The notes below the pieces were generated by a model. It did not search any database. It was not told where the DNA came from and saw only the letters and a program-made list of their open reading frames with translations. A stretch of DNA of 22,313 nucleotides from a virus: IMG/VR virus record IMGVR_UViG_3300007735_000488, positions 1 through 22,313 of that record; one strand, given 5' to 3'. Made by a program: the position numbers and the translations under genes. How positions within the stretch are numbered: the stretch's first letter is position 1; each line of letters opens with the position of its first letter. Below are positions 7,175 through 14,492 of the stretch, in pieces.

Positions 7175-10100
7175 ATGCCTATAAACTTCCCGTCCAATCC
7201 AACCACCGGTCAAGTCTACGAGTATCAAAATATTCGTTGGCGGTGGAACGGTTCCGCATGGGACAAGTATGAAGTATTTACGTTTAACGGACTGACAGCT
7301 AATGTGGAAGGTGTAGGTTCTTGGAACGGCCTTACCGGAGCAGTAACTGGAGTTACAACCAGCGTTGCAAACATTTTTGTCCCTCTTCAAACGTTTAATT
7401 CTGGTATTAGTGCATATGGTGCAAGCTTTGATGGTGGTCCTGTAACGGTTCAAGGAAATATTGTTTGGCACGCAGGAAACGATGGAGCCACCTCTGCACT
7501 GGACGCAGGACTGCTGTACGGCGTGCAAGGCAACATTTACGCTTCCAGTCTGAGCACAGGTCTGCTGTACGGTGGATTGCTTAGTATTAACGCAGGCAAC
7601 ACTGCCACTTTTGACATCACTGCAGGTTCAGGATATATTGTTACTACCGGAGCAACCTTTACAGCAGAACCAAATCCTGTGATTACACGAGTAAACTGGA
7701 CCGCCAAAACAGGTGTGACACTTTCAGGTTTAAGCTCACAAGACACCACGTGGGTATACGTTGACAGCACCGGAACCTTACACCAACAAGCCGCATTCTT
7801 TACAGACGATCAAGTAAACAGCACTATTGCGTTAGGTGCACTAGTTCATCCAACCCGTTCGTACATTTCGTTGGCAAGAACTATTCCCAACGTGTCGTAT
7901 GCCACCGACAAACAGTACGAACAGTTTATTCGTGCGTTTGGTCCAATGAAAGTAAGTGGCCACACCATTCAAGCCAATGGCGGAAATCTTAGACTAAACC
8001 GTACTAGTGGTACTGCATTTGTTCTTGGTCGTAACTACCCCAACGATCCAAACAATCCCAGTGTGGTTTCAGATATTGCTAAAACAGACGCTGAAATTTG
8101 GCGTTACTACCGTGGAATAACCGCAGGATCTTTCGTTACAGTAACCGGTATAACCACAGGCATTGATCCTACATCATATGATGACGGCACAGGAATTCTT
8201 CACGCAGTTTCACCGTCTACTCCATTTACCATTCAACGAGTATTCTTTTTTCCCGGAACACCCAACGTTTTAGGTGTGTATTACGGGCGATCACAATACG
8301 CCAGCCTTTCAGAAGCAGCAAACAATATCCATCTTGAAGATTTTACTGAAATCACAAACACCGCAACTAACGCAGTATTGGTAGCGTTTATTATTGTGAA
8401 ATATAACGTAACTAATCTAGACACAGCTATTGCTGCAAACAATGCTCGTATTATTCAAGCAGGACAGTTCCGCACCACATCCAGTGGTGGTGGTAGTGTT
8501 GCTACCAATTTAGACTCTTTATCGGACGTTGTTATTAGTGGTGTGCAAGACGACGACGTGTTAATTTACGATACGGCCACTAGTGAATGGTTAAATACAC
8601 CACTTTCACATATCGGAGTAACTAGGTTTAATGGGTTAACGGGTGCTGTTACTGGAGTTGGGTCGTTTAACGGTTCTACAGGAACTGTGGTATTCTCCGA
8701 TTATGTTTCTACTTTTAATGGACTAACAGGTGCTGTGTCTGGTGTTACTACATCTGCGGCCAATACATTTACAGCTCTTCAATCATTTAATGCCGGTATT
8801 AGCGCATCTGGCGGTATAACTTTTGTTGGAACCGTTAACGGATTCCGATTTACATCAGGAAACGGTTTAACATTTGATAATATGATTATAGGAGCCACCG
8901 GTGCGGGAATTGCTTTAACCACCGGCACAAATAATACACTATTAGGTCCTCGTGTAGGTGATGTGTTAACTACAGGTAGTAGAAACGTTGCTATAGGTAC
9001 TGATGCGTTGGGCGGGACTACTGGAGCATCCGATACAGTAGCTATAGGATATAATGCTCTGTTAGTAAATAGAGCAGACGGTGCGGTAGCTATAGGATCC
9101 AATGCACTAAAAAGTTTAACAACGGGAACGGAAAATTTTGCATTAGGTTTTAATGCTGGAGCCGCAATCAATACGGGCAGTAGAAACGTGGCAATGGGTG
9201 CGTATGCGTTAGCACAAGCCACAACAGTAAATGATTGTGTGGCAATAGGACGTTATGCTCTAAACTATAAAACTGGTAGTGGCGACCATTGTGTTGCTAT
9301 AGGTCCCGGTTCTATGTTATACGCAACATCGGCGTCTAATTGCGTTGCTGTTGGTGGTGCTTCACAAAGAGGTAGTGATCTGGTAACAGGTACGTATAAT
9401 TCGTCTATCGGTTACGGGTCAATGCTTAATATAATAGGCGGTAACTACAATACCGCCGTAGGTTACAATTCATTATACAGTTTAACCGGCGGTTCAGAAA
9501 ATATTGCTTTTGGTGGCGAAGCTTTGGTGGCTTTAACAAACACAGGAAAAAATACTGCTGTAGGTCAAGTTGCTTTACGAAACATTACCACAGGTAATTC
9601 TAATACTGCTATAGGATATGGTGCTGGTCAATACAAAACTTCGTCAGATACCAATCATACTTTATCTGGTGATGCAAACGTGTATATTGGGTTTCAAGCT
9701 AGAGCCAGTGGAGACAATGTTACTAATGAAGTAGTTATAGGCGGCAATAAACCTGTTGGTTCTGGTTCTAATACTACAACTATTGGTAATTCTTCTACAA
9801 CATTAACTCAACTGTTTGGCAAAATTAGTACTGCCCAAGGTATCAGTGCTTCTGGTGGTATCACATTTCAGGGTACTATTTCACTAAACGGACAAACATT
9901 TACAAATGTGGTTTCTTCTGTGAATGGTTTAACAGGAGCACTTGCTAATCTATCTGCACCGGCGGGGCTCACTTCATCTACTGCGGTATATACGTTTCCT
10001 AACGGAGTGACTGCTTACAGTGCAAGTAGCACACCGTATTACACTTCTCCGTATTTTGGTTCTCGTTCTGTTAGTACTAGCACACTAACACCAAACAGAA

Positions 10101-10576
10101 CTTATTTTGTTTTACATCAAGCACCACGAGCGATATCTTTGAAGAATATAAGAATAGCCGCAAATTCGCCTTCAGTTGCTATGAACTTATATCTAAGTGT
10201 ATGGACTGTGAATCCTTTAACAGGGTTACCACAATCTAGATTGTACGTATCTGGAGGACTAACGGCCAATGCTAGTACTTTTAACTATGTAACAGTAACA
10301 AATGCTTCAGGATTAGTTAGCGTGCCTGCAGGTCCATTTTATATGGCAGTAACAGTCAGTAATTCGCTTCCCACGTACGCACACAGTAACGATAGATCGA
10401 TAAATCTTTACGGATCCGATAATTACGTAACCGGTTATCAGAATTACGCTCCTGTTTTAGACACTGATGGATTTACTGCCCCAACCAGTATCACTCAAGC
10501 AGGAACAACATTTGCTTTCGTTAATTATATTAATGCTGTGGCACCTACTCCAGTGATGGAGTGGAACCACGTATAA
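7175..10576 (+). CDS. Large tail fibre with YadA-type beta-roll region
   Basis: At 1133 residues this is the largest protein in the window. Residues 1-33 are the 'FPSNP...WRWNGSAWD' N-terminal domain shared with the gene at 4965. FNGLTGAV-type motifs occur near 37, 50, 485, 498, 514 and 916. Residues about 110-435 form a beta-rich domain I cannot assign. Residues about 445-475 hold LDSLSDVVISGVQDDDVLIY, a linker type common in fibres. Residues about 585-880 hold about 16 short repeats ending in AIG, AVG or ALG (RNVAIGTDAL, TVAIGYNAL, AVAIGSNAL), the hallmark of the left-handed beta-roll of trimeric YadA-like adhesin heads. Residues about 935-1133 are a C-terminal beta domain. No S74-type intramolecular chaperone with catalytic Ser/Lys is evident. 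The likely role is a trimeric receptor-binding fibre, with the next gene a candidate chaperone. Confidence 0.85.
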   Translation: MPINFPSNPTTGQVYEYQNIRWRWNGSAWDKYEVFTFNGLTANVEGVGSWNGLTGAVTGVTTSVANIFVPLQTFNSGISAYGASFDGGPVTVQGNIVWHAGNDGATSALDAGLLYGVQGNIYASSLSTGLLYGGLLSINAGNTATFDITAGSGYIVTTGATFTAEPNPVITRVNWTAKTGVTLSGLSSQDTTWVYVDSTGTLHQQAAFFTDDQVNSTIALGALVHPTRSYISLARTIPNVSYATDKQYEQFIRAFGPMKVSGHTIQANGGNLRLNRTSGTAFVLGRNYPNDPNNPSVVSDIAKTDAEIWRYYRGITAGSFVTVTGITTGIDPTSYDDGTGILHAVSPSTPFTIQRVFFFPGTPNVLGVYYGRSQYASLSEAANNIHLEDFTEITNTATNAVLVAFIIVKYNVTNLDTAIAANNARIIQAGQFRTTSSGGGSVATNLDSLSDVVISGVQDDDVLIYDTATSEWLNTPLSHIGVTRFNGLTGAVTGVGSFNGSTGTVVFSDYVSTFNGLTGAVSGVTTSAANTFTALQSFNAGISASGGITFVGTVNGFRFTSGNGLTFDNMIIGATGAGIALTTGTNNTLLGPRVGDVLTTGSRNVAIGTDALGGTTGASDTVAIGYNALLVNRADGAVAIGSNALKSLTTGTENFALGFNAGAAINTGSRNVAMGAYALAQATTVNDCVAIGRYALNYKTGSGDHCVAIGPGSMLYATSASNCVAVGGASQRGSDLVTGTYNSSIGYGSMLNIIGGNYNTAVGYNSLYSLTGGSENIAFGGEALVALTNTGKNTAVGQVALRNITTGNSNTAIGYGAGQYKTSSDTNHTLSGDANVYIGFQARASGDNVTNEVVIGGNKPVGSGSNTTTIGNSSTTLTQLFGKISTAQGISASGGITFQGTISLNGQTFTNVVSSVNGLTGALANLSAPAGLTSSTAVYTFPNGVTAYSASSTPYYTSPYFGSRSVSTSTLTPNRTYFVLHQAPRAISLKNIRIAANSPSVAMNLYLSVWTVNPLTGLPQSRLYVSGGLTANASTFNYVTVTNASGLVSVPAGPFYMAVTVSNSLPTYAHSNDRSINLYGSDNYVTGYQNYAPVLDTDGFTAPTSITQAGTTFAFVNYINAVAPTPVMEWNHV
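7322..7429 (+). repeat. Fibre module copy 3 (WNGLTGAVTGVTTS...)
   Basis: Encodes WNGLTGAVTGVTTSVAN followed by IFVPLQTFNSGISAYG. It sits near the N-terminus of the 1133-residue fibre and is closest in sequence to copy 2 at 5994. Confidence 0.8.
8714..8821 (+). repeat. Fibre module copy 4 (FNGLTGAVSGVTTS...)
   Basis: Encodes FNGLTGAVSGVTTSAAN followed by TFTALQSFNAGISASGGIT. Its last nine residues (ISASGGITF) recur after the YadA-like region near 9841, so that region is bracketed by similar sequence. Confidence 0.8.
8927..9815 (+). repeat. YadA-type beta-roll repeat region within fibre
   Basis: Encodes about 16 short, degenerate repeats with a conserved small-hydrophobic-Ile/Val/Leu-Gly core (VAIG, AVGYNSL, TAIGYG) at intervals of roughly 14-24 residues. 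Such repeats form the trimeric left-handed parallel beta-roll of YadA-like adhesin heads. The region ends with TTTIGNSSTTLTQLFGKI, a terminal pattern often seen after such repeats in phage proteins. Confidence 0.8.
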
Positions 10577-10586
10577 AGGAGATTTT

Positions 10587-10922
10587 ATGGACGTAATGAT
10601 TCATACAATTTACGATGAAGACACAGGAGAAACTGTAATTATCGATAAAAGACATTTTTATCGGTGTGTAGACCATCAGCTTCAAATTATTCGTGAACAA
10701 GCCAAAACTCTTATTCTTGAAGCCGCACCAGAATACAAACAACGAAATGCTGCTTTAGGACTGTTATCTTCAGAAGAAATAGAAGAAATTAAAACAAAGA
10801 TTCAAAATATTCGTACCGTTTCAAATCAAAAAGAACAGGAAATTTTATCTGTTGTTTGGGATGGAACAGAAAACACCAGACCGGCAGCATGTGATGCGGT
10901 ACAATCGGTAAGATGGGATTAA
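10587..10922 (+). CDS. Hypothetical protein, possible fibre assembly chaperone
   Basis: A 111-residue protein starting 10 bases after the large fibre, with a strong AGGAG Shine-Dalgarno sequence at 10578-10582. Residues 1-22 look beta-like (IHTIYDEDTGETVIIDKRHF). Residues about 28-92 are helical, with APEYKQRNAALGLLSSEEIE followed by a Lys/Glu/Ile-rich helix likely to form a coiled coil. The last 20 residues contain two VRWD/VVWD-like endings. The 'aPEY.QRNAALG...I...R' pattern is familiar from small phage proteins encoded after fibre genes. In many T4-like phages the gene after a long fibre encodes a trimerisation chaperone or assembly factor; this identity is inferred from position and size, and a minor virion protein is equally possible. 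It is the last gene before the replication module. Confidence 0.65.
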   Translation: MDVMIHTIYDEDTGETVIIDKRHFYRCVDHQLQIIREQAKTLILEAAPEYKQRNAALGLLSSEEIEEIKTKIQNIRTVSNQKEQEILSVVWDGTENTRPAACDAVQSVRWD

Positions 10923-10926
10923 TTAT

Positions 10927-10955
10927 TTGACTTTGTTATTTTTTTAATGTATACT
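10927..10955 (+). promoter_or_regulatory. Sigma70-type promoter before dUTPase and replication genes
   Basis: TTGACT at 10927-10932 and TATACT at 10950-10955 are separated by 17 bases, the optimum spacing, in an AT-rich setting. The expected transcription start is about 10961-10963, essentially on the A of the dUTPase ATG. It stands exactly at the boundary between the late fibre genes and the replication module, where an early promoter for host RNA polymerase would be needed. Confidence 0.7.
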
Positions 10956-10962
10956 ATGACAA

Positions 10963-11481
10963 ATGCTGAAATACTATAAAGTCCATCCAGACGCACAACC
11001 ACCAGTATTTGCAACCCCCGGATCTGCATGTTTTGATCTGAAGGCGTATCTGGGAAATGATATTTTTCAGGTGCGTGGATATTGCCAGAACAACCGTGAG
11101 TGTAATGTGGCCATTCACCAGACCACTGAAGACCGTTACGTAAAGATTGAACCGGGTCAACGTATTCTGGTTCCTACTGGTCTTGTATTTGATATCCCCG
11201 AAGGATACTCTGTGCGTGTTCACGCCCGTTCTGGTCTGGCGTTGAAGCAAGGTCTAGTAATGGCTAATGCTGAAGGTATCATTGATTGGGATTACGTGGA
11301 ACAAACCCATATTATGGTTCTGAATGTTTCAAACGAAAATTTGTTTGTCCATAATGGCGAACGTATTGCTCAAGGTGAACTGGTTCCTGTACTACAGTAC
11401 AGTATTGAACCCACCGAAACAAAGCCCGAGCAAAAGACCAGTCGTAGTGGTGGATTTGGATCAACAGGAGTACACGGATGA
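10963..11481 (+). CDS. dut: dUTPase (deoxyuridine 5'-triphosphate nucleotidohydrolase)
   Basis: Hydrolyses dUTP to dUMP and pyrophosphate, keeping uracil out of DNA and supplying dUMP to the thymidylate synthase encoded downstream. All five motifs of trimeric dUTPases are present in 172 residues: motif 1 PGSACFDL (19-26), motif 2 RSGLA (89-93), motif 3 GIIDWDY (105-111) with the catalytic Asp, motif 4 NGERIAQ (121-127) and the C-terminal P-loop-like motif 5 RSGGFGSTG (161-169). Residues about 31-58 (containing VRGYCQNNRECNVAIH) look like an insertion relative to the bacterial enzyme, between motifs 1 and 2. The start has no Shine-Dalgarno sequence because the predicted promoter lies immediately upstream. 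The stop overlaps the next start (ATGA at 11478). The enzyme is cytoplasmic. Confidence 0.95.
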   Translation: MLKYYKVHPDAQPPVFATPGSACFDLKAYLGNDIFQVRGYCQNNRECNVAIHQTTEDRYVKIEPGQRILVPTGLVFDIPEGYSVRVHARSGLALKQGLVMANAEGIIDWDYVEQTHIMVLNVSNENLFVHNGERIAQGELVPVLQYSIEPTETKPEQKTSRSGGFGSTGVHG

Positions 11482-11798
11482 CGCGAGATGACCTGATTCG
11501 TAATCACGAGATGCTGTGCAATACCGCCCGTGAATTGATGAAGAAAAAAAATGCAGATTACGCAGGTCGAAACGGTGTAGAGCCGTTTGCTAATTTTACC
11601 CGCGTGGAAGCCATGGGTATTTGCCCAACCGAAGTAGGATTTTTGGTCCGTGTAACCGACAAGATGAGCCGCCTATCTTCGTTTATGGAATCGGGCAAAC
11701 TTGAGGTTGCCAACGAGTCTTTTGAGGATACAATAGTAGATGTAATCAACTACATGGTGCTACTACACTCGTATCTAAAAGACAAGAAGCATGGCTGA
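11478..11798 (+). CDS. DUF1599 / nucleotide modification-associated (Nmad1) family protein
   Basis: A 106-residue protein whose start overlaps the dUTPase stop by four bases. The family features are visible: KKNADYAGRNGVEPFANF near residues 23-40, then a Gly and VRVTDKMSRLSSFM near 55-68, then ESFEDTIVDVINYMVLLHSY near 80-99. The conserved 'KN.DYg...NF', 'R..DK..R' and 'E...dT..D..nY' pattern of DUF1599 fits throughout. The family is small, all-alpha and common in phages; the name refers to association with nucleotide-modification loci, and its biochemical reaction is not settled. The MazG-like layout of acidic residues suggests, by analogy only, nucleotide binding or pyrophosphohydrolysis. 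Its placement between dUTPase and DNA polymerase supports a role in dNTP metabolism. It overlaps the polymerase gene by 8 bases. Confidence 0.85.
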   Translation: MTRDDLIRNHEMLCNTARELMKKKNADYAGRNGVEPFANFTRVEAMGICPTEVGFLVRVTDKMSRLSSFMESGKLEVANESFEDTIVDVINYMVLLHSYLKDKKHG

Positions 11799-14361
11799 AT
11801 TTTACACTGCTGTACACTGTTTCGGTGATACCATTGCCGAGATTTATTATAAGGATGGGAAGCGGTACACACGGAAGACCCAGTTTCTTCCGTCGCTGTT
11901 CGCTCCGTCACTAACCAAGGCGACTCCGTGGAGATCGTTGGAAGGTCTTCCACTAGACGAGTTCTGCCCCGGTTCTATCTCTGAATGTAAAGACACCATT
12001 GAGCAATACTCTAACGTGGCCAACTTCCAGATCTACGGTAATACCGACTGGACCGCACAGTATATTGCCAAGACGTATCCGGGAGAAGTGGAATACGATT
12101 ACAAGGCTCTTCGTATCGGATTCTTAGACATTGAGACCGAATCGGAAGACGGATTCCCGTCTATCTCCGATCCCAACGAACGCATCAACGCTATTACCAT
12201 TGAGACAGACGGTAAGCGTGTCTCGTTTGCTCTACACGAGTTTGACCTGCCCGGTGTGGAGTGCCACGTGTTTGGAGACGAACGCAGCATGCTTCGGGCG
12301 TTCTTGGAGTATTGGGAGCTACACTATCCTGATATTATTACGGGATGGAACATCCGATTCTTTGATATTCCGTACATCTACGGGCGTATTGCTAAACTGT
12401 TTGACGAGAAGACCGCCAAGCGGCTGTCTCCGTTCAAAAAGATCCAAGAAAAGATTATTAACCGTAAGGGTAAAGACCATACAGTATTTGATCTGCTGGG
12501 TGTGGCTACTCTGGACTACTACGAACTGTACATCAAGTTTACGTACACCAATCGTGAGTCGTACGCCCTGAACCATATCGCTCAGGTGGAACTGGGCGAG
12601 AGGAAGCTGGACTATACCGAACACGACAGTATCCGTGAGTTCTACACCAACGACTTCCAGAAGTTCATGGAGTACAACTCTCATGACGTTACTCTGGTTC
12701 AGAAACTAGACAAAAAGCTGAAACTGCTGGAACTGGTGGTGGCTCTGGCGTACAATGCCAAAGTTAATTTTACGGATACGTTCAGTCAGGTCAAGACGTG
12801 GGACTGTATTATCTACCATCACCTCCACTCCAAGGGTGTTGTGATTCCTCTGAAGCCCCAAGCAGAAGAGAAAGCCCAGCAGTTTGAGGGTGCGTATGTG
12901 AAAGATCCTCAGGTGGGCATGCACAACTGGATTGTGTCGTTTGACTTGGATTCGTTGTATCCCCATCTTATTATGGGTTTTAATATTTCTCCAGAAACCA
13001 AGGATAAGTTGGGTAAAAGAAATACTTTAAGCCCGGATTATATTCTTAATCCAGAATCTGAAGAGGCTGGCAAGCAATTTATTCGTTATCAAGACCATTA
13101 CGAATATGCCAAAAAACATAACACCACTATTGCGGCTAATGGTGTGTATTTTACACGAAACAAACAAGGATTTCTTCCAGAGTTGATGGAAACCATGTAC
13201 GGTGAGCGTAAGCTGTACAAGGAAAAGATGTTGGATGCCAAGAGAGAACTAAAGGCTCTGCCTGATACTGCATCTCAGGCAGAACGAGATCGATTAGAGT
13301 TTGATATAACCAAATACCATAACTTTCAATTGGTCCGTAAGATTCAGCTAAACTCTGCTTTTGGAACAGTGGGAAATCCTTATTTTAGGTTTTACGATAT
13401 TGATTGTGCAGAAGCCATAACTGTTTCCGGTAAACTGGCAATTCGTTGGATTGAACAAGAATTAAACAAGTACCTGAACAAGATGGCCGGTACCACAGAC
13501 GTAGACTTTGTGGTGGCTTCAGACACCGATTCGGTGTACTTGTGTCTGGATAAAGTTGTGCAAAAGATTTTTACCAAGCCTGCTACCAATCAAAAAATCA
13601 CCACAACTTTGGAAAAGTTATGTAAGGACAAGATTGAACCGTTTATTGCAGACAGCTACGAGAAGTTGGCCACGCGTGTAAACGCATACGATCAGAAGAT
13701 GCGTATGAAGCGTGAAAGTATCTGCAGTAAGGGTATATGGACCGCCAAGAAACGGTATATGCTTAACGTGATGATGGGCGAAGACGGAGTGCTGCTAAAA
13801 GAACCGGAACTTAAGATCATGGGTATTGAAACCGCACGGTCTAGTACACCACAAATTGTACGTCAGGCTCTCAAAACCGCAATAGGACTGATTATGAATC
13901 AGGGTGAGGCTGCTGTCAAGCGGTTTGTTCAAGAATTCCAAGACCAGTTTAACGCTGCACCTGTAGAAGAGATTGCGTTTCCACGTTCGGTTACCGGTAT
14001 GGAAAAATACTCGTGCAAGACGAACGTGTACAAGAAGTCCACACCTATTGCTGTCAAGGGTTCACTACTGTTTAACCATTTCTTAACAAAGCATGGATTA
14101 GATAAAAAATACCGGTTGGTTGGTGAAGCAGATAAAATTAAATTTATTTACCTGAAAGAACCTAATCCACTTTCACACGTAAGTGGAAAAGAGCAAGTTA
14201 TTTCGTTTATGAACCAGATTCCTAAAGAGCTCCACCTAGATAAGTACGTGAACCGGGATCTACAATTTGAAAAATCTTTCAAAGAACCCTTGAAAACTAT
14301 TCTGGATGTGCTATACTGGAGTATTGAAAACCAGCCGACGCTGGAAGACTTTTTTGTGTAA
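11791..14361 (+). CDS. 43: Family B DNA polymerase (T4 gp43-like)
   Basis: The replicative polymerase with 3'-5' proofreading, 856 residues, slightly shorter than T4 gp43. The exonuclease motifs are intact: Exo I FLDIETE (D113, E115), Exo II GWNIRFFDIPY (N187-Y195, with D192) and Exo III YNSHD (Y295, D299). The polymerase motifs follow: A SFDLDSLYP (D385-P391), B KIQLNSAFG (K517-G525, with Phe where many enzymes have Tyr) and C ASDTDSVY (D578, D580), then a KKRY-type motif within TAKKRYMLNV. The C-terminus, PTLEDFFV, resembles the short hydrophobic peptide by which such polymerases bind the sliding clamp. The ATG overlaps the DUF1599 gene by 8 bases. GC content falls sharply near motif A (about 12,950-13,190), suggesting mosaic ancestry. 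The stop codon merges with the Shine-Dalgarno sequence of the next small ORF (TAAGGG). Confidence 0.97.
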   Translation: MAEFYTAVHCFGDTIAEIYYKDGKRYTRKTQFLPSLFAPSLTKATPWRSLEGLPLDEFCPGSISECKDTIEQYSNVANFQIYGNTDWTAQYIAKTYPGEVEYDYKALRIGFLDIETESEDGFPSISDPNERINAITIETDGKRVSFALHEFDLPGVECHVFGDERSMLRAFLEYWELHYPDIITGWNIRFFDIPYIYGRIAKLFDEKTAKRLSPFKKIQEKIINRKGKDHTVFDLLGVATLDYYELYIKFTYTNRESYALNHIAQVELGERKLDYTEHDSIREFYTNDFQKFMEYNSHDVTLVQKLDKKLKLLELVVALAYNAKVNFTDTFSQVKTWDCIIYHHLHSKGVVIPLKPQAEEKAQQFEGAYVKDPQVGMHNWIVSFDLDSLYPHLIMGFNISPETKDKLGKRNTLSPDYILNPESEEAGKQFIRYQDHYEYAKKHNTTIAANGVYFTRNKQGFLPELMETMYGERKLYKEKMLDAKRELKALPDTASQAERDRLEFDITKYHNFQLVRKIQLNSAFGTVGNPYFRFYDIDCAEAITVSGKLAIRWIEQELNKYLNKMAGTTDVDFVVASDTDSVYLCLDKVVQKIFTKPATNQKITTTLEKLCKDKIEPFIADSYEKLATRVNAYDQKMRMKRESICSKGIWTAKKRYMLNVMMGEDGVLLKEPELKIMGIETARSSTPQIVRQALKTAIGLIMNQGEAAVKRFVQEFQDQFNAAPVEEIAFPRSVTGMEKYSCKTNVYKKSTPIAVKGSLLFNHFLTKHGLDKKYRLVGEADKIKFIYLKEPNPLSHVSGKEQVISFMNQIPKELHLDKYVNRDLQFEKSFKEPLKTILDVLYWSIENQPTLEDFFV

Positions 14362-14371
14362 GGGCGCACAT

Positions 14372-14452
14372 ATGGACCTGTCAACCCTGGTATTTTTGGT
14401 TATTATTGTGATATTTTGTGATATTTTAGAAAAATGGATGAATAAAGAGTAA
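14372..14452 (+). CDS. 26-residue putative membrane peptide
   Basis: A very short frame reading MDLSTLVFLVIIVIFCDIL followed by EKWMNKE. Residues 5-19 are almost wholly hydrophobic, giving a single membrane span, with a basic/acidic tail after it. AGGG at 14361-14364, which shares bases with the polymerase stop codon, gives a 7-base spacing to the ATG. The frame fills the gap between the polymerase and the next gene and its codons are plausible. Small single-span peptides are common in T4-like early regions, often with roles at the host membrane, but no function can be assigned. It could be a chance frame; the good ribosome binding site and the hydrophobic run argue for a real gene. Confidence 0.5.
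   Translation: MDLSTLVFLVIIVIFCDILEKWMNKE
14406..14425 (+). repeat. Tandem 10-bp direct repeat
   Basis: TTGTGATATT occurs twice in immediate succession, inside the 26-residue frame. Because 10 is not a multiple of three, the two copies are read in different frames (encoding parts of IVIF and CDIL). Confidence 0.6.
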
Positions 14453-14455
14453 ACA

Positions 14456-14472
14456 TATATAAGTGTATACAC
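14456..14472 (+). promoter_or_regulatory. Candidate late promoter or operator before the misplaced fibre gene
   Basis: TATAAGTG (14458-14465) matches six of eight positions of the T4 late octamer, and a perfect 10-bp palindrome GTGTATACAC covers 14463-14472. The downstream gene at 14493 encodes a structural-type protein and would be expected to need late expression. Neither signal is strong alone. Confidence 0.3.
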
Positions 14473-14492
14473 ATTTATGAGGAACCCGCAGC

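Noticed and set aside
4965-10576. Possibility that the small genes at 6633 and 6912 are frameshifted pieces of one fibre gene
   Set aside because: Each has its own start and stop, late promoter octamers lie between them, and the frames do not join into a longer sensible protein by a single shift.
10895-10945. Possible terminator at the end of the late cassette (weak GCAT/ATGC stem and a later T-run)
   Set aside because: The stem has only about four pairs and lies far from the T-run, which falls in the spacer of the sigma70-type promoter.
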